Below are positions 15,684 through 24,063 of a stretch of DNA of 64,000 nt, piece after piece (within the stretch, counting starts at the first letter, position 1; each line of letters opens with the position of its first letter). The stretch is from positions 62,001 to 126,000 of the forward strand of contig CACWXY010000004.1 in NCBI GenBank assembly GCA_902764915.1, read 5' to 3'. Source of the stretch: an uncultured Eubacteriales bacterium. GTDB taxonomy: Bacteria > Bacillota > Clostridia > Christensenellales > Aristaeellaceae. Under the pieces are notes generated by a model. It had not been told where the DNA came from. It worked only from the letters and a program-made list of their open reading frames with translations, and did not search any database. The position numbers and the translations under genes were made by a program.

Positions 15684-17590
15684 CAGGGGTGTCCACTGCT
15701 ATGGAAGAACGTTCCTTTGATCCTGTATTTGCCGTGCGGCTGGCCCGGCACGAGGATGAGCTCCGCTGGCTGTACTGCGAACTCTATCACGGCGATATGC
15801 AGGCCTATGACTACTTTGTGCATATGCTGCACCGTGCCTATCAGGCGCGTCCTGAACGCTTGAGGCAGCGGGACCTTGCACGCCTGGAAAACCCTGACTG
15901 GTACAAGGGGCACGACATGACCGGCATGCTCATGTATGTCAGCGCGTTTGCCCGGGACCTGAAAGGCGTGCTTGCACATATGGACTATCTCCGGGACGCA
16001 GGCATTTCCTATGTTCATCTCATGCCGCTTCTGGAAAGCCCGCAGGGCCGCAGTGACGGCGGATATGCGGTCTCCGACTTTACGCGGATCCAGCCGGAAC
16101 TGGGAACCATGGATGATTTCGACGCGCTGACAGAGGCCTTTCACGAAAATGGCATCTCGGTATGCCTTGACTTTGTCATGAACCACACCAGTGAAGACCA
16201 TGAGTGGGCGAAAAAGGCGCGCGCCGGCGATCCCTTCTGCCAGGCGAAATACTTCTTCTATGACTCCTGGGATATCCCCAATGAATTTGAAAAGACCGTA
16301 CCGCAGGTGTTCCCGCAGACGGCTCCCGGAAACTTCACCTGGTGTCCGCAGGCACAGAAGGTCGTTATGACTACCTTCTATCCCTATCAGTGGGATCTGA
16401 ACTATGCCAATCCGGTAGTCATGAATGATATGACCGAGCTGATGCTGGGGCTGTGCAATCACGGGGTAGACATCATTCGTCTGGATGCCACGCCGTATAT
16501 ATGGAAGGAACTGCATACCTCCTGCCGGAACCTGCCGCAGGTGCATACGCTGGTGCGCATCCTGCGCATGGCCTGCGAGATTGTATGCCCCGCCACCCTG
16601 CTTCTGGGCGAAATCGTTATGGAGCCTTCCAAGGTTGTGCCGTACTTCGGGACGGTGGAAAAGCCCGAATGCCACCTGCTCTATAATGTAACCACCATGG
16701 CTACGCTCTGGCATACGGTCGCCACCCAGGACGTCCGGCTCTTGCGCCATCAGCTGGAACAGGTATTCAGCCTGCCCAGGGAGTATCTCTTCCTCAATTA
16801 TCTGCGCTGTCACGATGACATCGGATGGGGACTCGACTATCCCTTCCTCAGCCAGTTCGGCATCGACGAGCGTGCCCACAAGAAGTTCCTCAATGATTTC
16901 TTCACCGGAAAACTGCCCGGTTCCCTGTCACGGGGTGAACTGTACAATGACGACCCGCGGCTGGGAGATGCCAGGCTCTGCGGTACCACTGCTTCCCTGT
17001 GCGGAATCACGGGCAGTCTGGAGAGCATGGACATTGCGGGACTGAACCGGAGTGAATCGCTGGATCTTATGCTGCATGCGCTTATGTTCACGCTTTCCGG
17101 CATTCCTGTGCTCTACTCCGGGGATGAGATCGGCATGGAAAATGACGTGGAATATCATGAGGATCCTCTCAAAGCCGCCGACAGCCGTTATCTGCACAGA
17201 GGAGACATGGACTGGGATAAGGCGGAGCAGCGCCATGACCTGACAACCCTTGCGGGCAAGCTCTTTTCCAGTATCCGGAAGATGGAGGAAATCCGGAATA
17301 CCTGCGATGTCTTTGATGCCTCCGCCTTTGTACAGCTGATTCCGCTGGCATCGGATCATGTGCTGGGCATCCGCCGCGAGACACGTGATGAGCGGCTGCT
17401 GGGACTGTTCAATTTCTCATCCGAAAGCGAATCAGTCTGCATGCCCGGAGAAGTGGAATACCTGGATCTGAGCACGGGAAATCTGCGCCGTGCCAATCGG
17501 GTTTTCCTGCCGGAATGCTCCTTTGTATGGCTCTGGCGCAACCGTCAGACACCTTTGACAGCGCCGGAAAGCGGGGAGAGCGAAGCATGA
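15680..17590 (+). CDS. Amylosucrase-like GH13 (subfamily 4) sucrose-active enzyme
   Basis: A 636-residue alpha-amylase superfamily enzyme with the architecture of amylosucrase/sucrose hydrolase: a helical N-domain (about 1-90), then a TIM barrel. Visible landmarks are DGGYAVSDFTRI, DFVMNHTSEDHEW, TTFYPYQWDLNYANP and DIIRLDATPYIWK. Catalytic residues are Asp269 (nucleophile), Glu311 (acid/base, in LLGEIV) and Asp379 (in RCHDDIGWG). Amylosucrases make alpha-1,4-glucan from sucrose; close relatives only hydrolyse sucrose or transfer glucose. No signal peptide is present, so the enzyme is cytoplasmic. The start overlaps the pmbA-like stop codon by four bases (ATGA); ATG 15701 is an alternative. 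The following glycosyltransferase overlaps by four bases too. Confidence 0.87.
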   Translation: MTGVSTAMEERSFDPVFAVRLARHEDELRWLYCELYHGDMQAYDYFVHMLHRAYQARPERLRQRDLARLENPDWYKGHDMTGMLMYVSAFARDLKGVLAHMDYLRDAGISYVHLMPLLESPQGRSDGGYAVSDFTRIQPELGTMDDFDALTEAFHENGISVCLDFVMNHTSEDHEWAKKARAGDPFCQAKYFFYDSWDIPNEFEKTVPQVFPQTAPGNFTWCPQAQKVVMTTFYPYQWDLNYANPVVMNDMTELMLGLCNHGVDIIRLDATPYIWKELHTSCRNLPQVHTLVRILRMACEIVCPATLLLGEIVMEPSKVVPYFGTVEKPECHLLYNVTTMATLWHTVATQDVRLLRHQLEQVFSLPREYLFLNYLRCHDDIGWGLDYPFLSQFGIDERAHKKFLNDFFTGKLPGSLSRGELYNDDPRLGDARLCGTTASLCGITGSLESMDIAGLNRSESLDLMLHALMFTLSGIPVLYSGDEIGMENDVEYHEDPLKAADSRYLHRGDMDWDKAEQRHDLTTLAGKLFSSIRKMEEIRNTCDVFDASAFVQLIPLASDHVLGIRRETRDERLLGLFNFSSESESVCMPGEVEYLDLSTGNLRRANRVFLPECSFVWLWRNRQTPLTAPESGESEA

Positions 17591-18486
17591 AAGTCCAGTT
17601 CCAGACCGTTCTTTACCACAACGCTCCCGATGCGCTGAAGGCATCCCTGGAAAGCATCGCCACGGCCCGGCATCTGGCGCTTGAAAAGGGCATGGACGTA
17701 GAGGTTACCCTTGCCTGGGGGGATTCGACGGAACCGCCGCTGTTCTCCCCGGACACGCTTGCGCCGCTTCAGGAGGCCTTCGCGGACGACGTACTGCTCA
17801 CCTATGCCGCCTTTCATATGAACACGGGCACCAGTCTTGGGCATAATCGGCTGGCGGAGAATACGGATGCAGACTTTCTGGTACTCATGAACCCGGACAT
17901 TCTTCTGGCCCCGAACTTTCTTGTGCGCATGCTGCCCGCCTTTAAAGATCCGCAGGTCGGCATGGTAGAGGCGCGCCAGGTGCCCATTGAGCATCCCAAG
18001 GTATATGACACGGCGACCGGAGAAGTCACATGGACGTCCGGTGCCTGCACCATGGTGCGCACTTCCTGTTTTGCCGGGCTTCATGGCTATGACGCAGATT
18101 CCTTCTTCATGTACTTTGACGATGTGGACCTTTCCTGGCGCGCACGTCTGGAAGGCTGGAAACTGCTCTATGATCCGCTGACCGCCGTCTATCACGCCAA
18201 AGCCCTGGATGAGAAAGGCCAGCTGACCGTATCCACCGCGGACCGCGTCTATTCTCCGGAAGCCATCATGATTTTACTGTACAAGTATAACTGGATGGAC
18301 GCGCTGGAGGAAACCATGCAGGGGCACCTGCGTTCTCCGCGGAAAACCGACCGCGAGGCCGTGGAGCGCTTTCTTCGGCGCAAGGAAGAAGGCCGCCTGC
18401 CGAAACAGATCGACCCGGACCATCGGGTGTCCTGTTATATCCAGAAAGATCCGCGCATGAACCGGTATGATACCAAAGTGGAATAA
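17587..18486 (+). CDS. GT2-family glycosyltransferase (rhamnosyltransferase-like)
   Basis: A 299-residue inverting glycosyltransferase of family 2 with a GT-A fold. The N-terminus QFQTVLYHN is the first strand; NTDADFLVLMNPDILL holds the nucleotide-sugar and metal region (NPD in place of the DxD); SGACTMVR and FFMYFDDVDLSWR are the acceptor-side motifs typical of rhamnosyltransferase-type members. There is no membrane segment, so it works in the cytoplasm on a sugar or lipid-linked acceptor. It overlaps the GH13 gene by four bases (ATGA) and is the last gene before a bidirectional terminator. Acceptor and donor are unknown; the link to the sucrose-active enzyme suggests glucan or surface glycan metabolism. 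Confidence 0.85.
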   Translation: MKVQFQTVLYHNAPDALKASLESIATARHLALEKGMDVEVTLAWGDSTEPPLFSPDTLAPLQEAFADDVLLTYAAFHMNTGTSLGHNRLAENTDADFLVLMNPDILLAPNFLVRMLPAFKDPQVGMVEARQVPIEHPKVYDTATGEVTWTSGACTMVRTSCFAGLHGYDADSFFMYFDDVDLSWRARLEGWKLLYDPLTAVYHAKALDEKGQLTVSTADRVYSPEAIMILLYKYNWMDALEETMQGHLRSPRKTDREAVERFLRRKEEGRLPKQIDPDHRVSCYIQKDPRMNRYDTKVE

Positions 18487-18492
18487 AGCAAA

Positions 18493-18516
18493 AGCCCGCA
18501 CTGCTGCGGGCTTTTT
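18493..18516. terminator. Bidirectional terminator between GT2 and lon
   Basis: AGCCCGCA (18493-18500) and TGCGGGCT (18505-18512) form a perfect stem; T-rich tails follow on both strands, so it can end both the plus-strand operon and lon. Confidence 0.9.
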
Positions 18517-18545
18517 CCTGTGCCAATATGCTCTGTCCGGCCGGC

Positions 18546-20825
18546 TTATGCAAGCAGGCCTGCCAGTTTCAGTGCTTCGGATACATGACTGATCGGCACG
18601 ATATGCAGAAGATTCTTCACCTCGTCCGGCACTTCCTCCAGGTCATCCACGTTTTCCTGCGGAATCAGCACCGTCTTTACGCCGCCGCGGACCGCTGCCA
18701 TCAGCTTTTCGGGAAGCCCGCCGATCGCAGTCACTGCACCGCGCAGAGATATCTCCCCGGTCATGGCCCAGTCAGACGGAACGCTATGCCCGGTAAGCAG
18801 CGATGCCAGTGCCATGGTCATGGTTATGCCTGCCGAAGGGCCATCCTTGGGTACAGCGCCTTCCGGCACATGGATATGCAGGTCCTTTTCCTTCAGTTCC
18901 CCGACGCGGTCCGGGAACAGCCCCTTGACCACTGTCAGTGCAATCCGGGCCGATTCCTGCATGACATCGCCCAGTTTACCGGTAAGTATGGTCTCCCCTT
19001 TTCCGGGCACCAGCAGCGTTTCAATATAGAGAATCTCGCCGCCTGCCGCCGTCCATGCAAGCCCTGTCACAATCCCGGGCTGTGCCTGGGGAAGAATCTT
19101 TCCATGGCGTACGGGATGTCCGTCCATGTATTCCCGGAGCGATTCCGGCGTAATCGTCATGGGTTCACGGCCTGCGCGCACAAAGGCCACAGCCGCCTGA
19201 CGGCACATGGAGTCCAGACGCTTTTTCAGTCCGCGCACACCCGATTCCATGGTATACTCGTCAATCACCTGCATCAGTGTCTCATCCGGTACTGTCAGTT
19301 CCTCCGGCGCAATGCCCACGCTCCGCAGTGCCTTGGGCAGAAGATGCCGCCTGGCGATCTCCAGCTTGTCCGTGCGCGTATAACCCTGGAAGCGGATCAC
19401 TTCCATTCGGTTGAGCAGCGGCTCCGGAATCGTATCCACCGTATTCGCGGTACAGATGAAGGTAACGCCTGACAGGTCATAGGGTACATTCATGTAATGG
19501 TCCGTGAAATTGGTGTTCTGTTCGGGGTCCAGCACTTCCAGAAGCGCACTGGCCGGATCGCCGTTATAGCTGGAGGCAAGCTTGTCCACCTCGTCCAGCA
19601 CCATCACAGGATTGGAAACACCGCTTTTATGAATCCCGTCCATGATCCGGCCCGGCATGGCGCCGATATAGGTCCGGCGATGTCCGCGTATATCTGCCTC
19701 ATCCCTGACGCCGCCAAGACTTACCCGCACATACTTGCGCTTGAGCGCGCGGGCGATGGACTGTCCGATACTGGTCTTGCCCGTGCCGGGCGCACCGACA
19801 AAGAGCAGAATCGAGCCGGACTGCTCGTGCCGCAGGTTCATGACCGCGATCTGCTGAATAATGCGGTCCTTTACATCCTTCAGGCCGAAATGATCCTCGT
19901 CCAGCACCCGCTCGGCTTCATCCAGGTCAATCTCCTCCGCCGGTTCTTTCTTCCACCGCAGCGTAGTCATGAAGTCCAGGTAATCGTAGAGCATGCCGTT
20001 CTCCGGACTGTGCTCTCCTTCCTGCTTCATACGGTTGAGCATCTTGCGGGCTTCCTTCTCCGCGGTCTCGTTCATGCCCGCATCCGCAATGGCCATCTCA
20101 AAGCGCCGGACGTCCGTCATGTTCTCCGGATGCATGTCATCCAGTTCCCGCTGCAGATAATCCATCTGCTTCTTTATGGCGCTCTCCCGGTACATCTTCT
20201 TGTAGTCTTCGCTGCGCTCATTCTCCCCTTCCGAAGACAGCTGCGCCATGGCCAGCTGCTCGTAAAGCATGGTTTCCAGCTGCTCCATGCGCACTTTCTG
20301 GCTGTCTTCCGCCAGGAATTCATAGCGGTCCTGCGGTGTCAGGGACAGCCATCCGGAAGCCGCTGTCGCGATATCCGCCACACTCTTGACATAGTGCGTG
20401 AGGAATATCTCCGCAGCCGCGCCGAAGCGCGTCTCATGCAGAAAACTGAATACGCTGGCCCGCAGACGGTCCAGGTGTTCCCGTTCCTCTTCCGGCGCCA
20501 GATCCATCACTTCCTCGCGCTTTTCCCCGGAGGCCAGAACCGCGCCGTCAGTGAGAATAATCGGACTGTCCACATTGACGCGTTCCTTCGTACGCACGGC
20601 AATGACACCCTGGATCTGGCTTTCCACCATTTCGCCAGCCACGCCAATAGGATAGAGAACCTCCGCTTTCATACTGGCCTTTTCTACCTTTTCCTTCAGA
20701 GGCACCAGCAGCACACGGTCGCCAATGCCAGGCAGCCGGCCTGTGGTAAGACGGATGGTATCGGGGTCCAGAAAAACGGTGGTATACGGTAAGATCAAAA
20801 CGTTGAATACCGGAATAACGAGCAT
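18546..20825 (-). CDS. lon: ATP-dependent protease Lon
   Basis: A 759-residue LonA protease that degrades misfolded and regulatory proteins in the cytosol. The N-terminal substrate domain (MLVIPVFNVLILPYTTVFLD) is followed by a coiled region, the AAA+ module with Walker A GAPGTGKT (Lys350) and Walker B VMVLDEVDK, and the protease domain with the Ser-Lys dyad Ser664 (PKDGPSAG) and Lys707 (GGLPEKL). The start ATG 20825 follows GGGAGG by four bases; extension to 20873 would run into operator sequences. It is divergent from a TetR-type regulator, and three TGACA-NN-TGTCA sites occupy the promoter region, which points to regulated lon expression. The sequence is otherwise complete and normal in length. 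Confidence 0.96.
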   Translation of the reverse strand: MLVIPVFNVLILPYTTVFLDPDTIRLTTGRLPGIGDRVLLVPLKEKVEKASMKAEVLYPIGVAGEMVESQIQGVIAVRTKERVNVDSPIILTDGAVLASGEKREEVMDLAPEEEREHLDRLRASVFSFLHETRFGAAAEIFLTHYVKSVADIATAASGWLSLTPQDRYEFLAEDSQKVRMEQLETMLYEQLAMAQLSSEGENERSEDYKKMYRESAIKKQMDYLQRELDDMHPENMTDVRRFEMAIADAGMNETAEKEARKMLNRMKQEGEHSPENGMLYDYLDFMTTLRWKKEPAEEIDLDEAERVLDEDHFGLKDVKDRIIQQIAVMNLRHEQSGSILLFVGAPGTGKTSIGQSIARALKRKYVRVSLGGVRDEADIRGHRRTYIGAMPGRIMDGIHKSGVSNPVMVLDEVDKLASSYNGDPASALLEVLDPEQNTNFTDHYMNVPYDLSGVTFICTANTVDTIPEPLLNRMEVIRFQGYTRTDKLEIARRHLLPKALRSVGIAPEELTVPDETLMQVIDEYTMESGVRGLKKRLDSMCRQAAVAFVRAGREPMTITPESLREYMDGHPVRHGKILPQAQPGIVTGLAWTAAGGEILYIETLLVPGKGETILTGKLGDVMQESARIALTVVKGLFPDRVGELKEKDLHIHVPEGAVPKDGPSAGITMTMALASLLTGHSVPSDWAMTGEISLRGAVTAIGGLPEKLMAAVRGGVKTVLIPQENVDDLEEVPDEVKNLLHIVPISHVSEALKLAGLLA

Positions 20826-20867
20826 ATATCCTCCCGTGTCTCTGCCGGATAACCGGCTGTGAATCAT

Positions 20868-20879
20868 TGACAATTGTCA
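20868..20879. promoter_or_regulatory. Operator-like palindrome 1 (lon leader)
   Basis: TGACAATTGTCA is a perfect 12-base palindrome. It lies downstream of the lon promoter and upstream of the TetR promoter. Confidence 0.7.
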
Positions 20880-20885
20880 GTTTCC

Positions 20886-20914
20886 TTGACAGTTGTCAGT
20901 AAAACATGTATCAT
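20886..20914 (+). promoter_or_regulatory. Promoter of the TetR-family gene
   Basis: TTGACA (20886-20891) and TATCAT (20909-20914) are 17 bases apart. Operator 2 covers the -35 box. Confidence 0.7.
20887..20898. promoter_or_regulatory. Operator-like site 2 over the TetR gene -35 box
   Basis: TGACAGTTGTCA matches the palindrome of site 1 at ten of twelve symmetric positions. Its centre is 19 bases from that of site 1. Confidence 0.65.
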
Positions 20915-20940
20915 TGTATCGTATCCTGGACATTTGTCAA
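20913..20940 (-). promoter_or_regulatory. Promoter of lon
   Basis: On the minus strand TTGACA (20935-20940) and TACAAT (20913-20918) are separated by 16 bases. The -10 box abuts that of the divergent TetR promoter, so the two promoters face away from a shared core. Confidence 0.6.
20928..20939. promoter_or_regulatory. Operator-like site 3 over the lon -35 box
   Basis: GGACATTTGTCA is a degenerate copy of the same palindrome and covers the lon -35 box. Confidence 0.55.
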
Positions 20941-20996
20941 GGTTTTTACTTCTTTTTTCCGGAAAACATACCCGACGGAACGGAGAGGATGCTTAT

Positions 20997-21545
20997 ATGT
21001 ACTGTGGACACAACCGCATGGCCATTCTGTCACAGCAGCAGATCGCGGAAGCCATGATGCGTCTTCTGGAGCACGAGCTGTACGAGGACATATCCATATC
21101 GGATCTGTGCCGGGAAGCCCAGGTCTCCCGGCAGACTTTCTATTCGCTTTTTGAGAGCAAGGACAATGTCATGCTCTACAAGCTTTCCCGGGAATGCTGC
21201 TATGAGCCCGGGGATGCTGTTCCGCCCGCAGCGTCCCGTTCCACACTGCAGGCCATGTGTGAGGACTACAGCGCCTATATTGTTTCCCACCGTGCTCTTC
21301 TGACCCTGCTTGCCCGCAATCACATCATGCACTGTCTGTATGACTGTCAGTACCAGACATTTCTGCACTGTACAGACCTTCTCGCCGCGCTGCCGGAGGA
21401 TGAGCGCATGTATGCTGCGGACTACTATGCGTCCACGCTGACCTCCATTGCCCGCACCTATGTAGGCCGCGGAGCGGTTGACTCCGCGGAGCATCTGACG
21501 CAGATCCTCCTCCGTCTCATGCAGGGCCAGTTCTTTCCGGACTGA
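20997..21545 (+). CDS. TetR/AcrR-family transcriptional regulator
   Basis: A 182-residue regulator with an N-terminal TetR helix-turn-helix: IAEAMMRLLEHELYEDISIS leads to DLCREAQVSRQTFYSLFESKDN, where the recognition helix lies. The C-terminal 120 residues are a Cys- and Tyr-rich all-helical ligand domain of the DhaS-like type. ATG 20997 follows GGAGAGGATGCTTAT; a longer frame to 20874 would cover the operators and is unlikely. It is divergent from lon, and palindromes of the size TetR dimers bind lie over both promoters, so it probably represses itself and modulates lon. The ligand is unknown. Confidence 0.88.
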   Translation: MYCGHNRMAILSQQQIAEAMMRLLEHELYEDISISDLCREAQVSRQTFYSLFESKDNVMLYKLSRECCYEPGDAVPPAASRSTLQAMCEDYSAYIVSHRALLTLLARNHIMHCLYDCQYQTFLHCTDLLAALPEDERMYAADYYASTLTSIARTYVGRGAVDSAEHLTQILLRLMQGQFFPD

Positions 21546-21602
21546 ACAGTGTTTTTTTCGCGTCTTTTCCGTCTTCATCCCCTTTTTTCGTCCGGCTTTC
21601 CG

Positions 21603-21631
21603 TTGACGAAGGAAGACAGGACAGATAAGAT
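21603..21631 (+). promoter_or_regulatory. Promoter upstream of the NfnA/NfnB-like pair
   Basis: TTGACG (21603-21608) and TAAGAT (21626-21631) are 17 bases apart, about 120 bases before the first start codon, giving a long structured leader. Confidence 0.6.
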
Positions 21632-21635
21632 AGGT

Positions 21636-21654
21636 TGTCCGCCAGTTGCGGACA
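21636..21654 (+). promoter_or_regulatory. Inverted repeat at the transcription start
   Basis: TGTCCGC (21636-21642) and GCGGACA (21648-21654) form a perfect repeat with a five-base spacer, exactly where transcription from the promoter at 21603-21631 should begin. It may be an operator or the first stem of the leader RNA. Confidence 0.5.
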
Positions 21655-21696
21655 GCGCCAGTTCCGGTCCGACCGAAACAGTCACGTACAGCGTTC

Positions 21697-21728
21697 AAAG
21701 GCGGTTTTCCTCTGGGAAGCCGCCTTTT
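21697..21728 (+). terminator. Terminator-like hairpin in the leader of the flavoprotein pair
   Basis: AAAGGCGG (21697-21704) pairs with CCGCCTTT (21720-21727) with an inner TTCC/GGAA, ending in TTTT. It stands 24 bases before the start codon at 21752, so it could act as an attenuator, or end a roughly 90-nt RNA or the TetR transcript. Confidence 0.6.
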
Positions 21729-21751
21729 ACCAAACCCAGAAGAGGTGTCAT

Positions 21752-22603
21752 ATGTACAGAATTCTCAGCTGCAGGAATCTCAATGCATCCGTCACACAGA
21801 TGGAGATTGAAGCGCCGCTTGTCGCCCGCAAGGCCCAGCCCGGCCAGTTCATTATTCTCAGAGTGGATGAGGACGGGGAACGCATTCCCCTGACCATTGC
21901 CGGCACGGATCCGCAGCGCGGCGCCGTCAAGATTATCTTCCAGATCGTCGGTGCCACGACCTTTCTCCTTAACCAGAAGCAGGAAGGCGATTACATCCAG
22001 GACTTCGCCGGTCCGCTGGGCTGTCCTACCCATACGGAGGGCATCCGCAGGGTATGCATTGTCGGCGGCGGTGTGGGCTGCGCCATAGCGCTTCCGGTAG
22101 CTGAAGCCTTCCATCGGCTCGGCGCAGAGGTCACCAGTATTATCGGTTTCCGCAACAGGGATATCGTGATTCTCGAAGACGAATTCCGCGCCTGCTCCGA
22201 CCGTCTGCGCGTCATGACGGATGACGGGTCCTATGGCGAGGCCGGCAATGTTACGGTTCCGCTCAAGGAAATGCTGGAAAGCGGAGAATCCTTTGATCAG
22301 ATCATCACCATCGGTCCCCTGATCATGATGAAGTTTGTCACGCTCACCGCCAAACCCTTCGGTGTTCCGGTCACGGTTTCCATGAACCCCATCATGATTG
22401 ATGGAACCGGCATGTGCGGTGGCTGCCGGCTGACACTCGTCGACAATGAAGGAAAGCGCACCACGCGCTTTGCCTGTGTGGACGGCCCCGATTTTGACGG
22501 CTATCTGGTGGACTTCGACGAAGCCATGTCCCGCAGCCGGATGTACACAGACTATGAGAAGCACGCCTATGATGAGGCCTGCCATCTCTTTGGGAAGCAG
22601 TAA
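21752..22603 (+). CDS. NfnA/SudB-like FAD/NAD-binding subunit
   Basis: A 283-residue flavoprotein of the ferredoxin-NADP reductase type, found as the small subunit of NADH-dependent ferredoxin:NADP oxidoreductase (NfnA), sulfide dehydrogenase (SudB) and related pairs. It has an FAD domain (PGQFIILRVDEDGERIPLTI), an NAD domain (VCIVGGGVGCAIALPVAEAF) and a C-terminal [2Fe-2S] region (MCGGCRLT and then ACVDGPDFDG). It transfers electrons between NAD(P)H, flavin and the iron-sulfur clusters of its partner. The partner is encoded 14 bases downstream. The start is ATG 21752 after AGAAGAGGTGTCAT. Without biochemistry one cannot tell bifurcating Nfn from Sud or glutamate-synthase-like activity. Confidence 0.87.
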   Translation: MYRILSCRNLNASVTQMEIEAPLVARKAQPGQFIILRVDEDGERIPLTIAGTDPQRGAVKIIFQIVGATTFLLNQKQEGDYIQDFAGPLGCPTHTEGIRRVCIVGGGVGCAIALPVAEAFHRLGAEVTSIIGFRNRDIVILEDEFRACSDRLRVMTDDGSYGEAGNVTVPLKEMLESGESFDQIITIGPLIMMKFVTLTAKPFGVPVTVSMNPIMIDGTGMCGGCRLTLVDNEGKRTTRFACVDGPDFDGYLVDFDEAMSRSRMYTDYEKHAYDEACHLFGKQ

Positions 22604-22617
22604 GGGAGGAAGCGCAC

Positions 22618-24027
22618 ATGGCCATTGCACCCAAAAAGCATGAAATGCCCACCCAGGCCCCGGAAGTCCGGGCCCATAACTTTGAGGAAGTCGCTCTGGG
22701 ATATACGCTGGAGATTGCCGTGGAGGAAGCCAGCCGCTGCCTGAACTGCAGGAACCGTCCCTGTGTGGAAGGCTGCCCGGTCAATATTGCCATCCCGGAC
22801 TTTATCACGCATATCAAGCACCAGGACTTCGAAAGCGCCTATCAGGTGATTGCCCAGTCCTCCTCTCTTCCCGCCGTATGCGGGCGCGTATGCCCGCAGG
22901 AAACCCAGTGCGAGTCGCGCTGTACCCTGCACCTGAAGGCCAAGATGGACCCGGTGGGCATTGGACGGCTGGAGCGCTTTGTCGCCGACTGGCATAACCG
23001 GAACAGCACCGAAGCGGCCCAAAAGCCTGCTCCCAATGGGCACAGGGTTGCCATTGTCGGTGCCGGACCTTCCGGGCTCACCTGTGCCGGTGACCTGGCC
23101 AAGAAAGGCTTTGCCGTGACCATCTACGAAGCCCTGCACACTGCCGGCGGCGTTCTGGTCTATGGCATTCCCGAATTCCGTCTGCCCAAATCCATTGTGG
23201 CCCGTGAAGTGGAAACCCTCCGGCAGCTGGGCGTGGATGTGGAAACCAATGTAATCATCGGAAAGACACTCACGATTGATGAGCTGTTTGAAATGGGCTA
23301 TGAGGCCGTGTTTATCGGCTCCGGCGCGGGACTTCCCAATTTCATGAATATTCCCGGCGAAGCGCTGAAAGGCGTCTATTCCGCCAATGAATTTCTGACC
23401 CGCTCCAATCTGATGAAGGCATATCAGGCTGATCCGCATACACCCATTCAGAAGGGCGGACATGTCGCTGTGGTAGGCGGCGGAAACGTGGCTATGGATG
23501 CCGCGCGCACCGCGCTGCGTCTGGGCGCAGAGAAGGTCTATATCATCTACCGCCGGTCCATGGAAGAGCTTCCCGCCCGGCGTGAGGAAGTGGAGCACGC
23601 GCAGGAGGAAGGCATTGATTTCCGTCTCCTGTGCAATCCCACCGAAATCCTGGGCTTTGAAAACCCGGACAATCCCCGGGATCCGCACAATGGGTTTGTA
23701 AAGGCCATCCGCTGCGTGCGGATGGAACTGGGTGAACCGGATGCTTCCGGACGCCGGCGTCCCGTGGAAATTCCCGGAAGCGAGTTTACGCTTCCCGTGG
23801 ATACCGTGGTCATGGCCATCGGCACCAGTCCGAATCCGCTGATCAAGTCCACAACGAAAGGCCTGGAAGTCAACCGCCGGGGCGGCATTGTGGTCACCGA
23901 AGACGGTCTGACCAGCCGTGAAAACGTCTACGCCGGCGGTGACGCCGTCACAGGCGCAGCTACCGTTATTTCGGCCATGGGTGCCGGAAAGGTGGCAGCC
24001 CGCGCCATTGCCGCATCGCTCGCATAA
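22618..24027 (+). CDS. NfnB/SudA/GltA-like NADPH oxidoreductase subunit
   Basis: A 469-residue iron-sulfur flavoprotein, partner of the preceding gene and homologous to the glutamate synthase small chain and NfnB/SudA. The N-terminal helical domain binds two [4Fe-4S] clusters through CLNCRNRPCVEGCPV and CGRVCPQETQCESRC. Two nucleotide folds follow: FAD at VAIVGAGPSGLTCAG and NADPH at VAVVGGGNVAMDAA. A final GGDAVTGAATVISAMGAG closes the FAD domain. Many genomes annotate this protein as homotetrameric NADPH-dependent glutamate synthase. Together with NfnA it probably balances NADH, NADPH and reduced ferredoxin in anaerobic metabolism. The start follows GGGAGGAAGCGCAC; the pair ends at a terminator shared with the convergent vanZ-like gene. 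Confidence 0.9.
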   Translation: MAIAPKKHEMPTQAPEVRAHNFEEVALGYTLEIAVEEASRCLNCRNRPCVEGCPVNIAIPDFITHIKHQDFESAYQVIAQSSSLPAVCGRVCPQETQCESRCTLHLKAKMDPVGIGRLERFVADWHNRNSTEAAQKPAPNGHRVAIVGAGPSGLTCAGDLAKKGFAVTIYEALHTAGGVLVYGIPEFRLPKSIVAREVETLRQLGVDVETNVIIGKTLTIDELFEMGYEAVFIGSGAGLPNFMNIPGEALKGVYSANEFLTRSNLMKAYQADPHTPIQKGGHVAVVGGGNVAMDAARTALRLGAEKVYIIYRRSMEELPARREEVEHAQEEGIDFRLLCNPTEILGFENPDNPRDPHNGFVKAIRCVRMELGEPDASGRRRPVEIPGSEFTLPVDTVVMAIGTSPNPLIKSTTKGLEVNRRGGIVVTEDGLTSRENVYAGGDAVTGAATVISAMGAGKVAARAIAASLA

Positions 24028-24033
24028 TCATGA

Positions 24034-24063
24034 AAAGCTGCGCATCACACGCAGCTTTTTTTC
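24034..24063. terminator. Bidirectional terminator overlapping the VanZ gene end
   Basis: AAAGCTGCG and CGCAGCTTT form a nine-base stem followed by T residues in both directions. The last codons of the VanZ-like gene lie inside the stem. Confidence 0.85.
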
